Shown here: one piece after another, positions 9,295-22,276 of the stretch
Position numbering within the stretch: position 1 is the stretch's first letter
Layout: every line of letters starts with the position of its first letter
DNA from: Terramyces sp. JEL0728
Lineage: Eukaryota > Chytridiomycota > Chytridiomycetes > Rhizophydiales > Terramycetaceae
Length of the DNA: 64,000 nucleotides
Direction of reading: 5' to 3'
Assembly: GCA_027603945.1 (NCBI GenBank)
Contig: JADIIU010000050.1
Coordinates: 1 to 64,000, forward strand
Notes under the pieces: generated by a model
What the model was told of the DNA's origin: nothing
The model's database searches: none
The model's input: the letters and a program-made list of their open reading frames with translations, nothing else
Translations under genes and position numbers: made by a program

Positions 9295-12200
9295 TTATTG
9301 GCGATTTGATCCCCAGCTAGGAACTGATCTCCCAGTGTTTGAGGAAGAGTAAGACTGTCTGACAGATGCACTGTCCCTCTTTGTAATTAAATCGGCGAGG
9401 ACTGCGTCACGTTCTTTACTGACAGCTTCTAAATGCTCGACCTGTAGTCGAACAATGCATAAATCAGCTTCCAGCAACTCTTTTTCTTCAGCTAGTGTTG
9501 TTAGTGTTTGAGTCAGGGCAAATAAAGCATCCATGTCTGCCTTGTCATCTGTATCTTCTTTCTTGGTTTTTACTTGGCTCAACCACTGTTCCACTTCCAT
9601 TTCCTCTTCAATTTCCCTCGAGTTCATCTTAGTAAGAGATGGCTGTCTTAAAACAGGGCTATTGTTTTCTAATCTGCTCAGTAAATCCTCCTTTTCATTC
9701 TGTAATTCTGCAACAGTTTGTTCTAGAGTGTGGACTCTCTTTGCTGTTTCAATAATCGTGTTTTGAAGATACACATCCCTGCTCCTCAGCCTGGATTCTG
9801 AATCCTGTAATCTCTTGTCCAAGTCAACCATTTGTTCAATTTCACTTGTTAATTCCTGAAAGACTTTTTGGAAAAACGTAAGGCTGTCGGATGCGGTTTC
9901 TGATTGATTTGCAGGGTCCGGTTTTGACATATCTTCTCCTTTGGAAATTTTAGAAAATAATAGCTGCAGGTCAGATTCTAATATTCTTGAAGAATCCAAT
10001 ACTTTGGTTAATACATGATGAAATGCTACATTCTTGCTGGTTGCTGATTGAACGGTCTTCAATGATAGTTCTTTTATATCTTTTGCAGTTGATTCTTGTT
10101 TTGTGGTTTTCAATTCATTGAATACCGTGACTAATTCCTCGATTTTATCAGATATTTGCGAAAGAGCAATTGTAAGCGAATCTCTGATTTCTATATCCAC
10201 ATTTCTCAACCCTTTCAACGCGCTGCGTTCCAGACTCCATAGTTTCGAGTGAACATCTCCTATTTTATTCAGTGTCTGTTCAATATCATTTAGTCTAGTG
10301 AAATACAGCGTTGATTGGTATTTAAATTGGTCTGCGTCTTTAGTAGCTTCGGAATCCATGATTTGTCCAGCAAAATCAGTTACATTTATCGTGCCTTCCA
10401 TCCACCCTTCTAGCCACGAAATAGAAGATTCTACTTGTCGGTATTTTTCCCAAAACAAATTGTAATCCACCTTGTCAGAAGAAAATGGCTCAATCAGCTC
10501 CATAATATTTTTCAAACATCCTGTTGCCATGCCATCTGGGCAATTTTCCAATCTGTTTTTCGCGACTTTGATTAATGCAGCAAATTGTTTGACAATGACG
10601 GGGATCTCGCTATTGTTTAAAGAATTTACATTTTTGACAGAGAATTCTCTATCCCAAGGAGCAATATGAACTGATTGTGCGCGGTTTCTTGTTGAATGGC
10701 CAGACAGCCAACCACTTAGCCAATTCAAAAAGTTTTGGATTTCCACGTCAAATCCAACAGTTCCGTCGATCGACAACAATTGTCTTTGAATGGCTGCAGA
10801 GATACTAGACAAGTCATTTTCAGTGCCTTCTTTGGAGAAAAGTGATTTCTGTAGAGAATTTTTCAATTGTTGCAATGTCGGTTTTGCGTCGTCATCCGAT
10901 CCGTGTGTTGGAGTGGGCGAAACCATACCGTTTGGATCAACTACAGTCGGCTCATTTTGTGGTGCTTTCTTTGTACTTGCCTCCTGGACAAGAGCATATA
11001 GTTCTTTTAATTGTATTTGATAATCTTGAGCCACTTGTTCAAATTCTGCATCTCTGGAAGAGAGTAATTCCTCCAACTCCAGCAAGCGAGAGTCGTATTC
11101 TGTCTTGCCCATATTTTCAGCAATAATGAATCTTTCTTCGCGCAATTCTGATATTTCTGCCAACAGAATTTCAATGTGCCCTTGCATATCCAAGCAGATG
11201 TTATGTTTGTAATCCAATTCCATCGAAAGATTGGATTTTGCAATTTCTGATTCTTGGAGTTTAGCTTGTGCCTCCAACAGTTTTTCGCCCATGAACTCTA
11301 GTTGTTCTCGAAGTGTATCGGAAGACAAGTCTTCAATAGTTTGTTGCGCACGAGCATTCGTGCGAACGCTCATTGCTCTAGTTGCGAATTGTAAAGTGCT
11401 GGTAGTTTCTGAAATGTCACTGATAGTTGAATTCACACATGCAATCATCAAAGTTTGGCTATTCCCGCCCAAAGAATCCTGGAGGAGTCTAGTTAATTTT
11501 GACTCTCTGTATGGTACATGCTTTGGACTAGCCCCATTAGCTTGGGAAGCTAATATATTGATCACTTTCCCCAAAGTCAAGAGACCAGAGTTGATTGAGA
11601 TGCCTTCTTTGATTCGTTCCCCGACAGACTTTGTGCTCTTTAACCGTTCAGAGCCCGCCAAATCAACAAAATTTAGTTTTGATCCAAGGAAAATCTTTTT
11701 TCCGTCTACTTCATAACTCTGGGATAGACTGAGAGAGAAAATCGCGTGTGAGCGTGATGATTGAGAATTCATGGCAGTCGAAGCAGTCTGTCTGTGTTTT
11801 GCCCCTTTGGACAATAGACTAAGTAATCAGAATTTAATTACCTTTCAATTTGAGCCATATCCTCTACTTTTTTCAGCGTAAGCCCACTGGAAATTGGTGC
11901 AGAGCCTGCTCGTCCAGTGCGAAGTGCCAGACGCTGCCCTGATTTGCGATTATTATCAAGCAAATCAAAGATTTCTTCGTTGTATATTTCCAAAAACGAC
12001 ATTTCAATGTCATAATCATACGCAGACGATGCGCGCGCTTTTTCTTGAATAACAGTGAATAAATATTCGCAAGCCCTAGGAATGATCCCTGCTGTTAGTT
12101 TGAATTACCAGAATCATTCTCGATTTTGGCGGTTGTGCCCATCGTGTGTGTCTTGCCAGACCCAGTCTGCGATTAATTTGAATTACCTGGCCATATGCCA

Positions 12201-12432
12201 ATACTGTACAATTGAATCCCTCGATGAATTTGTCCAAATATGGCGTAACTATTTCAGATATTTCTTCTTGTGTGGATGAAATACCAAAGCAATGATTGAA
12301 TTGGAAGGAATGTGTAGGAGTGACGATTGTGTTTTTCTCGAGTTTTAAATCTGAATTCTGCACAATGACACCGTCTTCTATGGATGGCTTTAATCTTACT
12401 GCAACCTGAACGGTAGGATTTGTAGTTTGCAT
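9295..12432 (-). CDS. Kinesin motor protein, probably kinesin-4-like
   Basis: Four exons, introns 11819-11841 (23 nt), 12089-12108 (20) and 12167-12186 (20), encode 1024 aa. The N-terminal motor has the P-loop GQTGSGKT (81-88), switch I SSRSH (204-208), switch II DLAGSER (236-242) and the [20 protein letters not shown] signature; the neck begins near 345. The rest is coiled coil and acidic linker with no recognised tail domain. N-terminal motor with VQVAVRLKP and the [13 protein letters not shown] stretch favours kinesin-4 over kinesin-1, but the subfamily needs a tree. The second intron splits the ATP-binding loop: unspliced RNA would give no motor. Divergent from the FAM227-like gene with a 146-bp shared promoter. 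Confidence 0.9.
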
Positions 12433-12578
12433 AAATTAGTATACTTGGAAGAAAAACGGAAGACAACAAGCGCCATCAAATCAAATGAGGCGCTCAAAAG
12501 TAGAAGCCTTGAAACAAACTTTCGCGGAGCATGTCCATTTGCATGAATGAATAACTGAGTTGCTGAAATTTCAGAGTG

Positions 12579-14406
12579 ATGTCATGTTGGCTCTCTTCAA
12601 AAATGTCATATGCGACCAAGATCGGACAGACAGACCCCCTACCACCCGTTCGAACACTTCCCGAATATAGAGAGAGGAGAATAAAACTAAAAAGCTGTCC
12701 GTCTAAATACAGTGAAAAATCGCTGAGATGTCTCGATGATATAAAGTTACCATCCGACAAACTACAAAAGCCCTGGAGTTCAGAAGAAGAAAAGAAGCCA
12801 GATGCAAAGGATCCGGCGGCAATTACACCGCCATTATGTACCCCATCACTAATACCAGCGCATCAACCCACAATCTTTAATTCCCGCACGTTCCAAGCAC
12901 ACCATATAGTGGATGAAAAAAAGAGCGAGATAAAAGCAGCTCTTTCGGGGATTATCCGTAATGAATCGACTAATGAAAGCTATGGGGCATCAAGAGCTGA
13001 AATTATTGGGGGAGCATGTTGCATCTATAGCGTCAAAATTAAGATTCAATCACACAGACAAAGAAATTCGAGATTTAGTAATAGAGGAAGAAGATTACAA
13101 TTCCAGTAAATCGCAATTAGTATCAGCTAGACCATCCGCGTACAGTCAAAAGAGTTCAAATGTCATTGCAAATATAATAATAAAAAAGCAAACCCAAAGT
13201 ACCCTCGGTTAATTGTAGATGCTTCGCAAATAGACATAGCATCTGATGCTGGTATGGTAGAAAAGGCAGTATATCCAGGATTCGATAAGGCGAGTATTCC
13301 ATCTGAAAAACCTCCTATACGTTTCATGGCTGAAGCTGTCAGGAAACACAAACATTTGACGGTACAATTCCCTAATTTAGCGAGCATTTGTTCGTAAATT
13401 GATTGGCATGGTATCTCAGCGCGAGGCGACACAACTTTATAATGACTTGTACTGGTATGTCTGGTGTAGATTCTGGGACCCAACGAACACGGATATTCAA
13501 CGACTGTACGATAGAATATCTATAAACTACTTCAAGATTTTTGTACAACTAAAGCAGCTAGAAAAAGATGCATTTTACCAAGTAAGAAGAGCTAAACCAG
13601 ATTTTCCCAGACATAATAGGCTATTCAGTTCTGTTGGGACTAAAAGAGTGCCACCAAAATTCAGTAGATTCGTTCAATAAGGATTTCCAGGCAAAGTTGT
13701 GCGACATCATTTTCCAACTGTTAAGCGGCATTCCACCCTCGATATCGCCATCGTGGCCGGTAGAAGAAGAAGAACCAACAGTGGTCAAAGAAAAGTTTAC
13801 AGACGAAAACAGATTTGGCGCGATACTGATTTCTGATAGATTCACAGATGATGATATCATTAAATACCAAGAGGAGAAAAGCAAGGGCTCGCTAAAGAAA
13901 ATAGTCGTCCGCAAAGAGAAAAAGGTTCTTTACAATTAACCGACTAGATTGCCTCTAGCGTCTTTGGCTTAAAAAACAAGTCCAGGATGCTGGATTTCAA
14001 TATCTTTCAAAATTCCCCAGTAATCAAAAACTACTTGAAAAATTGTGGTTCAGACTGGGAACCAAAGAAAATAACAATCAGCAGAAGGGAGATGGTCAAC
14101 GACGCACCTACACCTGACCAGCAAACTTATCGTCAAATACTGCATGACTCGTATCGCACATCAAAAAATCACATCTTGAAATACAAAGTGAATCTAGAAG
14201 AAATTATCAAAGAAAGAAATAGAATTGCTCATGACAGTGCCATACAAATTAATTACGAGCAAGATAAACTGGCAAAAATATTAATGAATCCCGATTCCAT
14301 AAAGTCAACCGCAGACCATATCTTGGATATCCACACTAGTAGGGCCAAGTACAATCTCTCGAAACAGAACGAAATGCCTTTTATCCGAGTGCCATTAGTA
14401 GAATAA
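12579..14406 (+). CDS. FAM227-like protein (probable ciliary/flagellar association)
   Basis: Six exons with introns 12958-12979 (22 nt), 13199-13218 (20), 13372-13390 (19), 13582-13600 (19) and 13925-13947 (23, with an unusual GTTCTT donor) give a continuous 574-aa frame. The middle part (LYDRISINYFKIF, then IFPDIIGYSVLLGL and LLSGIPPSISPSW) resembles the FAM227 domain, and the segment SPVIKNYL that follows is also typical of that family; assignment is from memory of the family pattern. FAM227 proteins are found mostly in ciliated species. The last intron is inferred from frame restoration; otherwise 13987-14406 would be a separate 139-aa gene. Start could also be the Met at 12606. Confidence 0.6.
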
Positions 14407-14420
14407 ATTAGAGATTTACC

Positions 14421-14426
14421 CACGTG
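14421..14426. promoter_or_regulatory. CACGTG palindrome before PSME4
   Basis: Sits in the 62-bp gap between the FAM227-like stop (14406) and the PSME4 ATG (14469). Same hexamer and similar spacing as at 9268-9273. Confidence 0.3.
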
Positions 14427-14468
14427 ATTTTGAGTTTTGGACACAAAACCCTTGCTAAAAATTTCCCA

Positions 14469-17400
14469 ATGAACAATTGGAATATTCACCTCCCATATGA
14501 AATTTCTGGGAATGCAGAATGGCTACAGGAGATAAAGCAAGGATTCTCAGCCAGTGTGCAAGCTAATAACATGACATATGCAATCGACTGGCTCGCTGTA
14601 TTTAAAGAGTATCAGATATTTAACCTAGTTACTGTACACTGAAAAATGAAATCGATCTGGAATCAAGAGTGTGGTTTGCCAAGTTATTTTATTCGCTCAT
14701 AACTTGCGACACTCTAAACGTGGATATCGCAGTTCGATTCATCGATGATTTCTTATATTTGACCAGAAACAAGGAGAAATTGCCTTCAGATGCCTTAGCG
14801 TTGGATTATTTCCCGCTTCTAAAGTTTATTAAATCTCTGCTCAAGCCAAAACGCCCTGCACCTCCAAGCAGACTGTAATAGCTTAGTAATATAGGAATCA
14901 CCTAAAGTCATTGATTAAATTGGCAAGGAGTACCAACAGATTTTTCAAAGCAAGTACTGCCAATGATATTTTGCAAGAGCTCTTGCCAAAAATGAATCTG
15001 AACAACTTTCAGAGCTGGAGCACAAACTTGGCTTTGCTTGTTATTTTCATTCCAACAGAAAAGTTACCGGAATTACCACAGCGTATTGTCCCTGCCAAAG
15101 TCGTGCCGTTCTTTTGGGTGCCAATTTTATTCTCATTCCTTACCAAAGTCAATAATTGCAGTGACCACGATATGTTGATATTTGATATATTTGCGCGGCT
15201 GTCTAGAGATCAGTTGGCTACCCCGACAGCTATTGGCTGGAAAGCTGAAAACATGGAATATATATTTACAGTTGGGATGAAAAATTTGGGATTACCAGTT
15301 GGAAGTGGTACGAGTGGGCTAGAAAGCTTGCCTATTCAAAAGAAAAACGGAGCAGGAACCGATGGAGTAATGGAATATCCGTCGGAATTATTCAATGGAT
15401 TTGTTACTGTAATATTTATTAATCCCTAGAGTAAAATTCATTCATTCGCCAGGATAATCATATACAACATTTTTGAAGAAAGCTCGGGAATTCAAATTAA
15501 CACACTTGAATTATTGGAATCAATGTTAAGGGCGATCGAAACGTTTGCTCAACCATCCAATGTTGGAAAATGGAGCGCATCCATTGCAAGACTAATTAGC
15601 GACCTTTCAGAAATTTTATTTGAAAGAATTCGAGAAGAGAGCAAACCCGACAGTAAAATTCCACCATCTTTTCGTTTAGCTGTGGAGACTGTCAAGAGGA
15701 TTACAAAGTCGCTTATTCCTTTAGTGGAGCTGAACATGTTTTCAAAGAATCCAATATCCGTAAATATCTCGCACAATGCTTTGCGATATATTTCATGGCT
15801 GAACCCGCAAGATTTCTTTCCTCTTTTATTAGAAAAAGTGTATCCGGCGTTAGAGACATTGACAGAGACCCACAGGACTAGTTCTTCACTTGGGAGCTTA
15901 TATAACACCAGCACATCGCTATTCAGGACAAACCACTACCCATCTGGTGGAAAAAACCTTATCCCACTACTGGATCTTTGTCTTTTGGGGTTGGACATCA
16001 ATGACTTGCCTAAAAGCATCACCACTTTATTGTTTATCAGTTCTTCAATTTCTGGAATACCCATTTTTGATTCTACTAAACAGTCGGCTCCTTTAGGGAT
16101 TGATTTGACCAGAGATTTCAATCACACAGAGTTGGAAGACTTGGAAGAGTGCAGATCTTCTTCGCTGCAGTTTGAGGCATGGCTTGTTTCCTTCATTGAT
16201 AGAATTTTTGCTTTGTTGGAAAACCTTCCCCAGAATTTTGCCATTACAAACAAACCTACGGAAGAAGAAAGCATGCTCAATATGCTAATGTTTACTTGCG
16301 ATATTGTTTTCAACCAACTATCGGAACCATTGGAAGATATAGTGGCTAATATGATATTTAAAAAGATTTCAAATTCAGTTATTCCCAGCGCATCAAAGAT
16401 TGTGGGCAACATTTGTGCTGTGTCGCTCAAAAATAATATTCCAAAAAGATTGAAAAAGTTTGTGGAATTCTGCATACAAAAGATCAAGGAAGAAATTCAT
16501 GAAGGTGCAAGCTCGTTGCCGCATGGCAATAAATACTCTTCCAATTCCCACCCATTTGGATTCGCTACAATGTCAGATTCCTCTTTACATTGGTATCAGT
16601 CGATATTGAACGGAGTGGTAAATCGTGCTGGAGAACACATCCTACCATATTTACCTGACTTGGAGGAACTACTGGATTTGATGTTTGCCAAGTGCAATTC
16701 CTATACTGGCTACTCTTGGGCTGCTGATCTTCTCAATAATTTGGTATCCTCCCTGAGCAGCTGTTGGATTACAGAGTACAGAAGTCATACACCGGAAGTG
16801 TGGAACGATAAATCGTTTGGAGACCATAGCTACGCAAGATGGAGTGAGCCATGTCCATTGCATGATGTCGAGTCTCAATGGCATACACCTAATTCTGAAG
16901 AGATTAAAGCCGCAACTAAATTGTACACAAAGTATCAAACGCTTTCCTTAAACAGCATCCGCTCTCTCAAGAATGAGATGCAACTTGGCCCAAAGAAAAG
17001 CACAAGTCAGGAACTGTCTAAATGGCTGACTATTTTGAATGCATGTGTGGTTTCGTCAATTACATTTGTTCAACCGGAAAAAACCTTGAACCACAATGAT
17101 GAAGACGAAAATTTAAGACTGTTTGCTCCAAAACGATATTACTTTCCAGTTACCGCAGGATTTGTTTTCACAGACCCAAAAAGTGTCGAATATCAAAATA
17201 TTAAGGTTCAAAAAGAGCAAGTGGAAAAAGAAATTATGGAGCTACTTGCATACTTTGCCAAGCACTCTGAAGATGTTGACAATATTCGATTAGCAGTAGA
17301 TTGTGTAGATTCAATACTTGGGTACATTGGACAGTACGAATATGCTCGTAACATTGCAAACTATATCAAATCCTTTACCAAAGCCGGGAAAGACAAGAAA

Positions 17401-20130
17401 GTAAAGAATAGATTCTACTATCTGAAAAAGATTTACTCGGTCCATACTTTACGAGTTGCGCACTCCTTGAAGAATGCTGCAAGTACCAAAAATGTCCAGG
17501 ATATTCTGAACTATTTGGTAGATTTGTCTGTTTCCAAATTCACCGAAGTTCGCAAAAGGGCTCAAAGCACTTTGTTTAACTGTCTTAAACACCACAGGGT
17601 CTTTAGATTCCAAATATTTGAAAAAACTTCAGCCATTCTTAACGAAGGCGTGAATGGCGAAAAGAATTCTGACAAAGTAAAGGGGGCAATTTATATACTG
17701 CGAAACAGAGCATCGATTCTTGGTGTTTTCATTTACAATTGGAAATTTACAGATCAATTCTGCCAAACTTTGATGAAGCTGTACAAGGAGGATAAACCTT
17801 CGATTTTGGAAATTGTTAGGAAATTGTTTTTGGACTTTGTGGAATACTTTGGCCAGCCTGAATTTGAAAATACCACCAACGAAAGTGTCAAGCAAGATGC
17901 TCGGCTAAAAGCCAATTTTGCATATCAAATAGACACCTACCAAGCCTTGGAAGTCGAACGAGCTCAAATTGCTGTCCGTTCATACCACAGTGCAATCTCA
18001 TTTTTGCTCAACTCCTTGACAAGCTCAACAACTACTTGGAGATTTTCCTCAATGGCAGCTTGCATTTTAGATTTGATTCTCAGCTCAGAGTTTCCAATAT
18101 CTAAAGAAATTATCCATTTCATATTCAGCAAGATTACCGATGACCATCCTGCTCTTCGTGCAGATTGCAACCTGCTATTAGCGCACGTAATAAGCATCCT
18201 GAAGGAAAGGTCTGAAAAACAAGGCACAAAACACATTTCCAAAATCAAAAAGAGAATTGACAAAACTGATCCCCAGTACAATTCGATCAAAGCAGAAATT
18301 TACGACTACAAGCTGCAATCGAATAATGGGGTTTACTTTGATAAAATCGACGAAGGTTGGCTGTATTATCCAAGCAGCTTCAAAGTGTATACTGGCGCAT
18401 TAGCGGGTAAACCCTATGAAGATCTGGAATCAAAGGATGCACAGCAATTACTGACAGAATACTTGCAAAAGCCGACGTTTTGGACAGAGTTTTTGAGATA
18501 TGCTTCATTGGAAGCTGGCCAGATTGAACAATTTGTTCCATTTGCTGCAACACTTTATACAAAGATCTTTGGTTTGGTGCAAGCTGATGGCTTGGACCCA
18601 GTTTTGCCAATATTGAACGATTTCATTATGAAAAGCGATAAAAGCTCTCAAAGAGCAGCTGCAGAATTATTGGGCGGTATTATACGTGGATCCAAACATT
18701 GGAATGCTACCCAGCTTTCGAAACTGGAAACTTTAATTTACCCATTGTTGCTTAAAGGAATCCAGAAAAGTACGACCGAAACTATCCACAATTGGGGCAA
18801 GGCTCTCGAGTTCATCTTTGTAATGGGTCGCTAACTGTAGAAAAATCGAGACCCGCGGAGACTATCTTTTATGCTGGACAAAGTCATTCACGTTCCTTTA
18901 GATCCTACTAACCAGTCATTCTTTGCTGAATGCAGAAAGCTATGGCTGATTGAAGGAGTAATGCGGCTCTACTCATTCCGCATCCCAACAATTACAGAGA
19001 CTCTTGCAGACTCTTTCGTTTCCATGATTGGCACACACTATCAGCAAATCCGCGAAGCGCTTGGATCGTGTATAGACTCTACTTTGCGATTGCAGAATCA
19101 TGTTATTTACCCTGATTTCAATTCTTTCGTAGCTGCAGAGTCGTCGGCTTGGCGAGTTTATCCAAACGAGAAACTGCCAGAAATGAGTCCTCTTATCGTT
19201 AACATCTTTGAGAGGTTGGACTCTACAAAAAACATCCCAATTGCAGCAAATTCTTCCAGTTCAGAATATGCAAGCACCAGTAAAACAGGTAGTTGGCGAT
19301 TTAACGTAGTACTATCTTGGATGGCTAATGCTATAACGTCGTATCAAGTCAACAGCATCGCTGCATATTTGCCTTTGCTGTCACTTAGGATGATTGAAAT
19401 GCAAGAATATTCCGAACCAGAATTAAATACAATGGCAGTGCAAGTTTCCAAAGTGTTTCCCAACTTTATCGAATCGCCTCAGTCGGTGTCTCTAGTGCTG
19501 AAATCGTTAATCCAGCGGTGTTATCAAATAGATGAAAAGGAAAAGAATGCTTGGTACGCAAAGATAAGGATTTTGCCAATTATTCAGATCCTGTTCTTCC
19601 GACATTTGCATTTGTTTAACACTGCCCAGAAACAAGAACTGATTGGATTCCTATGTGCATTGATTCAAGATCCGCAGCTGGAAGTGCGAAAGCTATGCTG
19701 TGTAACATTGTCAGGAATAATCAGGTGTTCGGAGAGGAGGTCAATTAATCAGTTAAAGGTAATACCATTTTAAATCTAGGAAACGTTTACTAATATGCTG
19801 AACGAATCCAAGCTGCCAAAGCGAAACAGAGGTGAGAAATCGCCAGAAAATTATTCGCTGCTAGTAACAAAAAGACATGCTGCAATTCTTGGGCTATCTT
19901 CTCTAGTGCTAGCCTTCCCCTACGACGTACCAGATTGGATGCCATCTGTCTTGGTCCTATTAGCCCAATGTGCCAATGACCCATCCCCAATTTCAACTTC
20001 AATTACTCTAACCTTTGGAGAATTCAAGAGAACTCATCAAGATTCGTGGGATTATCATAAATCCAAGTTCACTGAACAAGAACTATACACTGTATCTGAT
20101 CTCTTATATTCACCGGGATACTATGCATAA
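14469..20130 (+). CDS. PSME4: Proteasome activator PA200/Blm10
   Basis: Six exons, introns 14609-14628 (20 nt), 14875-14894 (20), 15409-15429 (21), 18820-18840 (21) and 19759-19779 (21), encode 1852 aa, almost the length of human PA200 (1843). HEAT-like repeats run throughout. Recognisable blocks are PALETLTE, SSEEVSF-like NSEEIKAATKLY, EVRKRAQSTLFNCL, GGIIRGSKHWN, RDPRR, VTKRHAAILGLSSLVLAFPYDVPDWMP and the end SPGYYA. The C-terminal YYA is the HbYX-type tail that docks into the alpha ring of the 20S proteasome. Role: caps the core particle and stimulates ATP-independent degradation. The RDPRR and QLKETFTN junctions confirm the introns. Ends 30 bp from the convergent aminopeptidase. Confidence 0.96.
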
Positions 20131-20160
20131 TGTACCAGTAATAAAGAATGAATATTTTAT

Positions 20161-22012
20161 TTACGCCAATCCCAAGTCTTTTGAAACCATTCCTGAACAA
20201 ATAGGGTGGTAGAACGACTTGTTTTTAGTGAATGTTTCTTTAGCAATTTCCAATCCGTCATCAGCTTTGATCCATTGACGGTACAATGGTCTTACGTACT
20301 TCATTCTGCCAACTCGGGTAATGAACGAAACGACACTAGGGAAAATTGCAGTATAGTTGGCAATCAAACAAATCATTTGCCATCTGAATGTAATTTCACA
20401 GTTCTTGGTCTTTGAGAAATGATAAGTGGCTTCCATTTGTTCAATGATTTTATGAGGGAATGGCTTTAGAGCCAACAAATCCTCCAAGAACATGACAGTT
20501 TGGTTTGATGAGAATTTGGAGAATTCTTCTGGGGAGAATACAACGGATTTGTCTCTAGCTTCATCCCATCTAAATTAATTCCAGTTACCGCTTAGCAAGG
20601 TCTTTGCAGTCTTTAGCTAATGAAGTATCGAAATTGTTGTCGACAATTGGCATGCCTGGTTTATGGAACCAAGATTCCCAGTCAACATTGTTCAAAATGT
20701 GTTTTTTGGATTCAAAGAACTTGTACAAGAAAACTTTGAAATCATTGGTAGTAATGGATTTGTGGGCAAACTGCTCAACATGAGCTTTGACATAAGGTTC
20801 GAATACAGACGGACCACCTAGAATCCTTTCCAAGTAAAACAACAAACTGTAGCCTTTTTCATATGGAACAGACGAAAATACATCGTCAGGATCTTCTCCT
20901 TGAAGTCTTGGGCACAAGCAAGAATATTGCGGGCACTTGATTTCTTCAAAGTGGTCTACAGATTCCTGTAGATGCTTGTAGCCAATGATAGAGTGGAAAT
21001 GTCTTGATGGTTCCCCGTGCAATCTTCCAGCAATTTTTCTTTCAATAAACACTGTGAATCCTTCATTAAGCCAGAAATGTTCCCAGTTTTGGGTAGTAAC
21101 CAAGTTACCCATCCATGAATGTGCAATTTCGTGCGCTACTACATCAACCAACGATCTATCTCCAGCCAATAAAGTTGGTGTAACAAAAGTCAAACAAGGG
21201 TTTTCCATGCCGCCATATGGGAAACTAGAAGGCAGTACGAGCAAATCGTAAATTCCCCAGCAATACGGAGTCAACAAATCTTCTCCGATTTTGATGAAAG
21301 TTTCAGTATCTTCAAATTCCCAGGCGGCAGCTTCCACTACTTCAGGTTCAGACCAAACAGTTGATCTCGGACCAACTTTAATTCCCTTAAGATTTCCGAT
21401 AGCAATTGCAATGAGGTAGGATGGGATCGAGGTTGCTTGTTTGTAATGGAATGTGTTGGTAGATTCATCAAATGAAGTTCTGACTGCAGACATAAGTGCA
21501 GTCAATGGCTTGGGGACAGTGATTTGCGAGCTATAAGTAATTTTAACACTAGGTGTATCTTGACATGGCAGCAAACTTCTGGCATGAATTGCTTGGCATT
21601 GAGAAAACATGTAAGGATGAACTTTACCGACTGTTTGAGCTGGCGAAAGCCATTGAGTCGCAGTGCATTTATCTGTAGTTTCATAGTCAATAACAATGTC
21701 AAATACTTGTCCCGCAATGTAATCGGTTGAAATTGTCAACGCAGTTCCAAATTTTTCATCATCCTTTGCAAGTTCAAACTGAAATTAATAATTAGCTACT
21801 TTAAGGGAATTTCCGTCTCTGGTTGCCAGTTTTACGATCAAAAATCTTGTGTCCAAGACAACTTTGTCTCCATTGGACGAGGCTTTGAATGTGTGCTTTG
21901 CGCTTCCTTTGAATACTTTTCCGCCAAAATCTGCTACCCAAGTTAAGTGTGTATGAGTGGTGATTACTTTGTCGGTGTTTGCAAATGAATTTGGATCAAC
22001 AGGACAGATCAT
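20161..22012 (-). CDS. M1 aminopeptidase / leukotriene A4 hydrolase homologue
   Basis: Three exons, introns 20570-20588 (19 nt) and 21779-21799 (21), give 603 aa from the Met at 22012 (617 if the in-frame Met at 22054 is used; the shorter start fits the family). GGMEN (about 260-264) binds the peptide N-terminus; the zinc site is HEIAH (H287, E288, H291) with E310 in WLNEGF. The C-terminal LTA4H_C domain ends FYHPICSGMVSKDLGLA, aligning with the end of LTA4H. Cytosolic zinc aminopeptidase with possible epoxide hydrolase activity; yeast members do both. Convergent with PSME4. Confidence 0.93.
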
Positions 22013-22047
22013 TTTTTGCAACTTTTTTAATTTGCCAACCACATGAT

Positions 22048-22230
22048 ATGCCAAAACCTACTGGTCACCAACTTTATTTAATTCTGCTTAGCTCACTGAA
22101 ACAGCTAAGGGGCCGCATCCTGTCGAACTTTTCATCAAAATATTGGGACCAAATGACTATGATGTCCTTGTTAGTTTGGGCCGAATGTAATTGGTTGCTG
22201 ATTTCCTGCTTGAAAAATAAAGCCTATTAA
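22048..22230 (+). other. Small reading frame, 60 codons, doubtful
   Basis: An ATG-initiated frame between the aminopeptidase start and the hexosaminidase gene, rich in Leu/Trp/Ser with no family match I know. It overlaps the alternative aminopeptidase start on the other strand. It may be only chance open sequence in the divergent promoter. Confidence 0.15.
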
Positions 22231-22276
22231 ATTAGTTGGTTATGTTGACTTTTTCTTTGTCCACAAAAAAGGACTT

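Noticed and set aside
13987..14406. Separate 139-aa hypothetical gene
   Set aside because: A 23-nt intron (13925-13947) joins it in frame to the FAM227-like gene, and its sequence continues that family's pattern.
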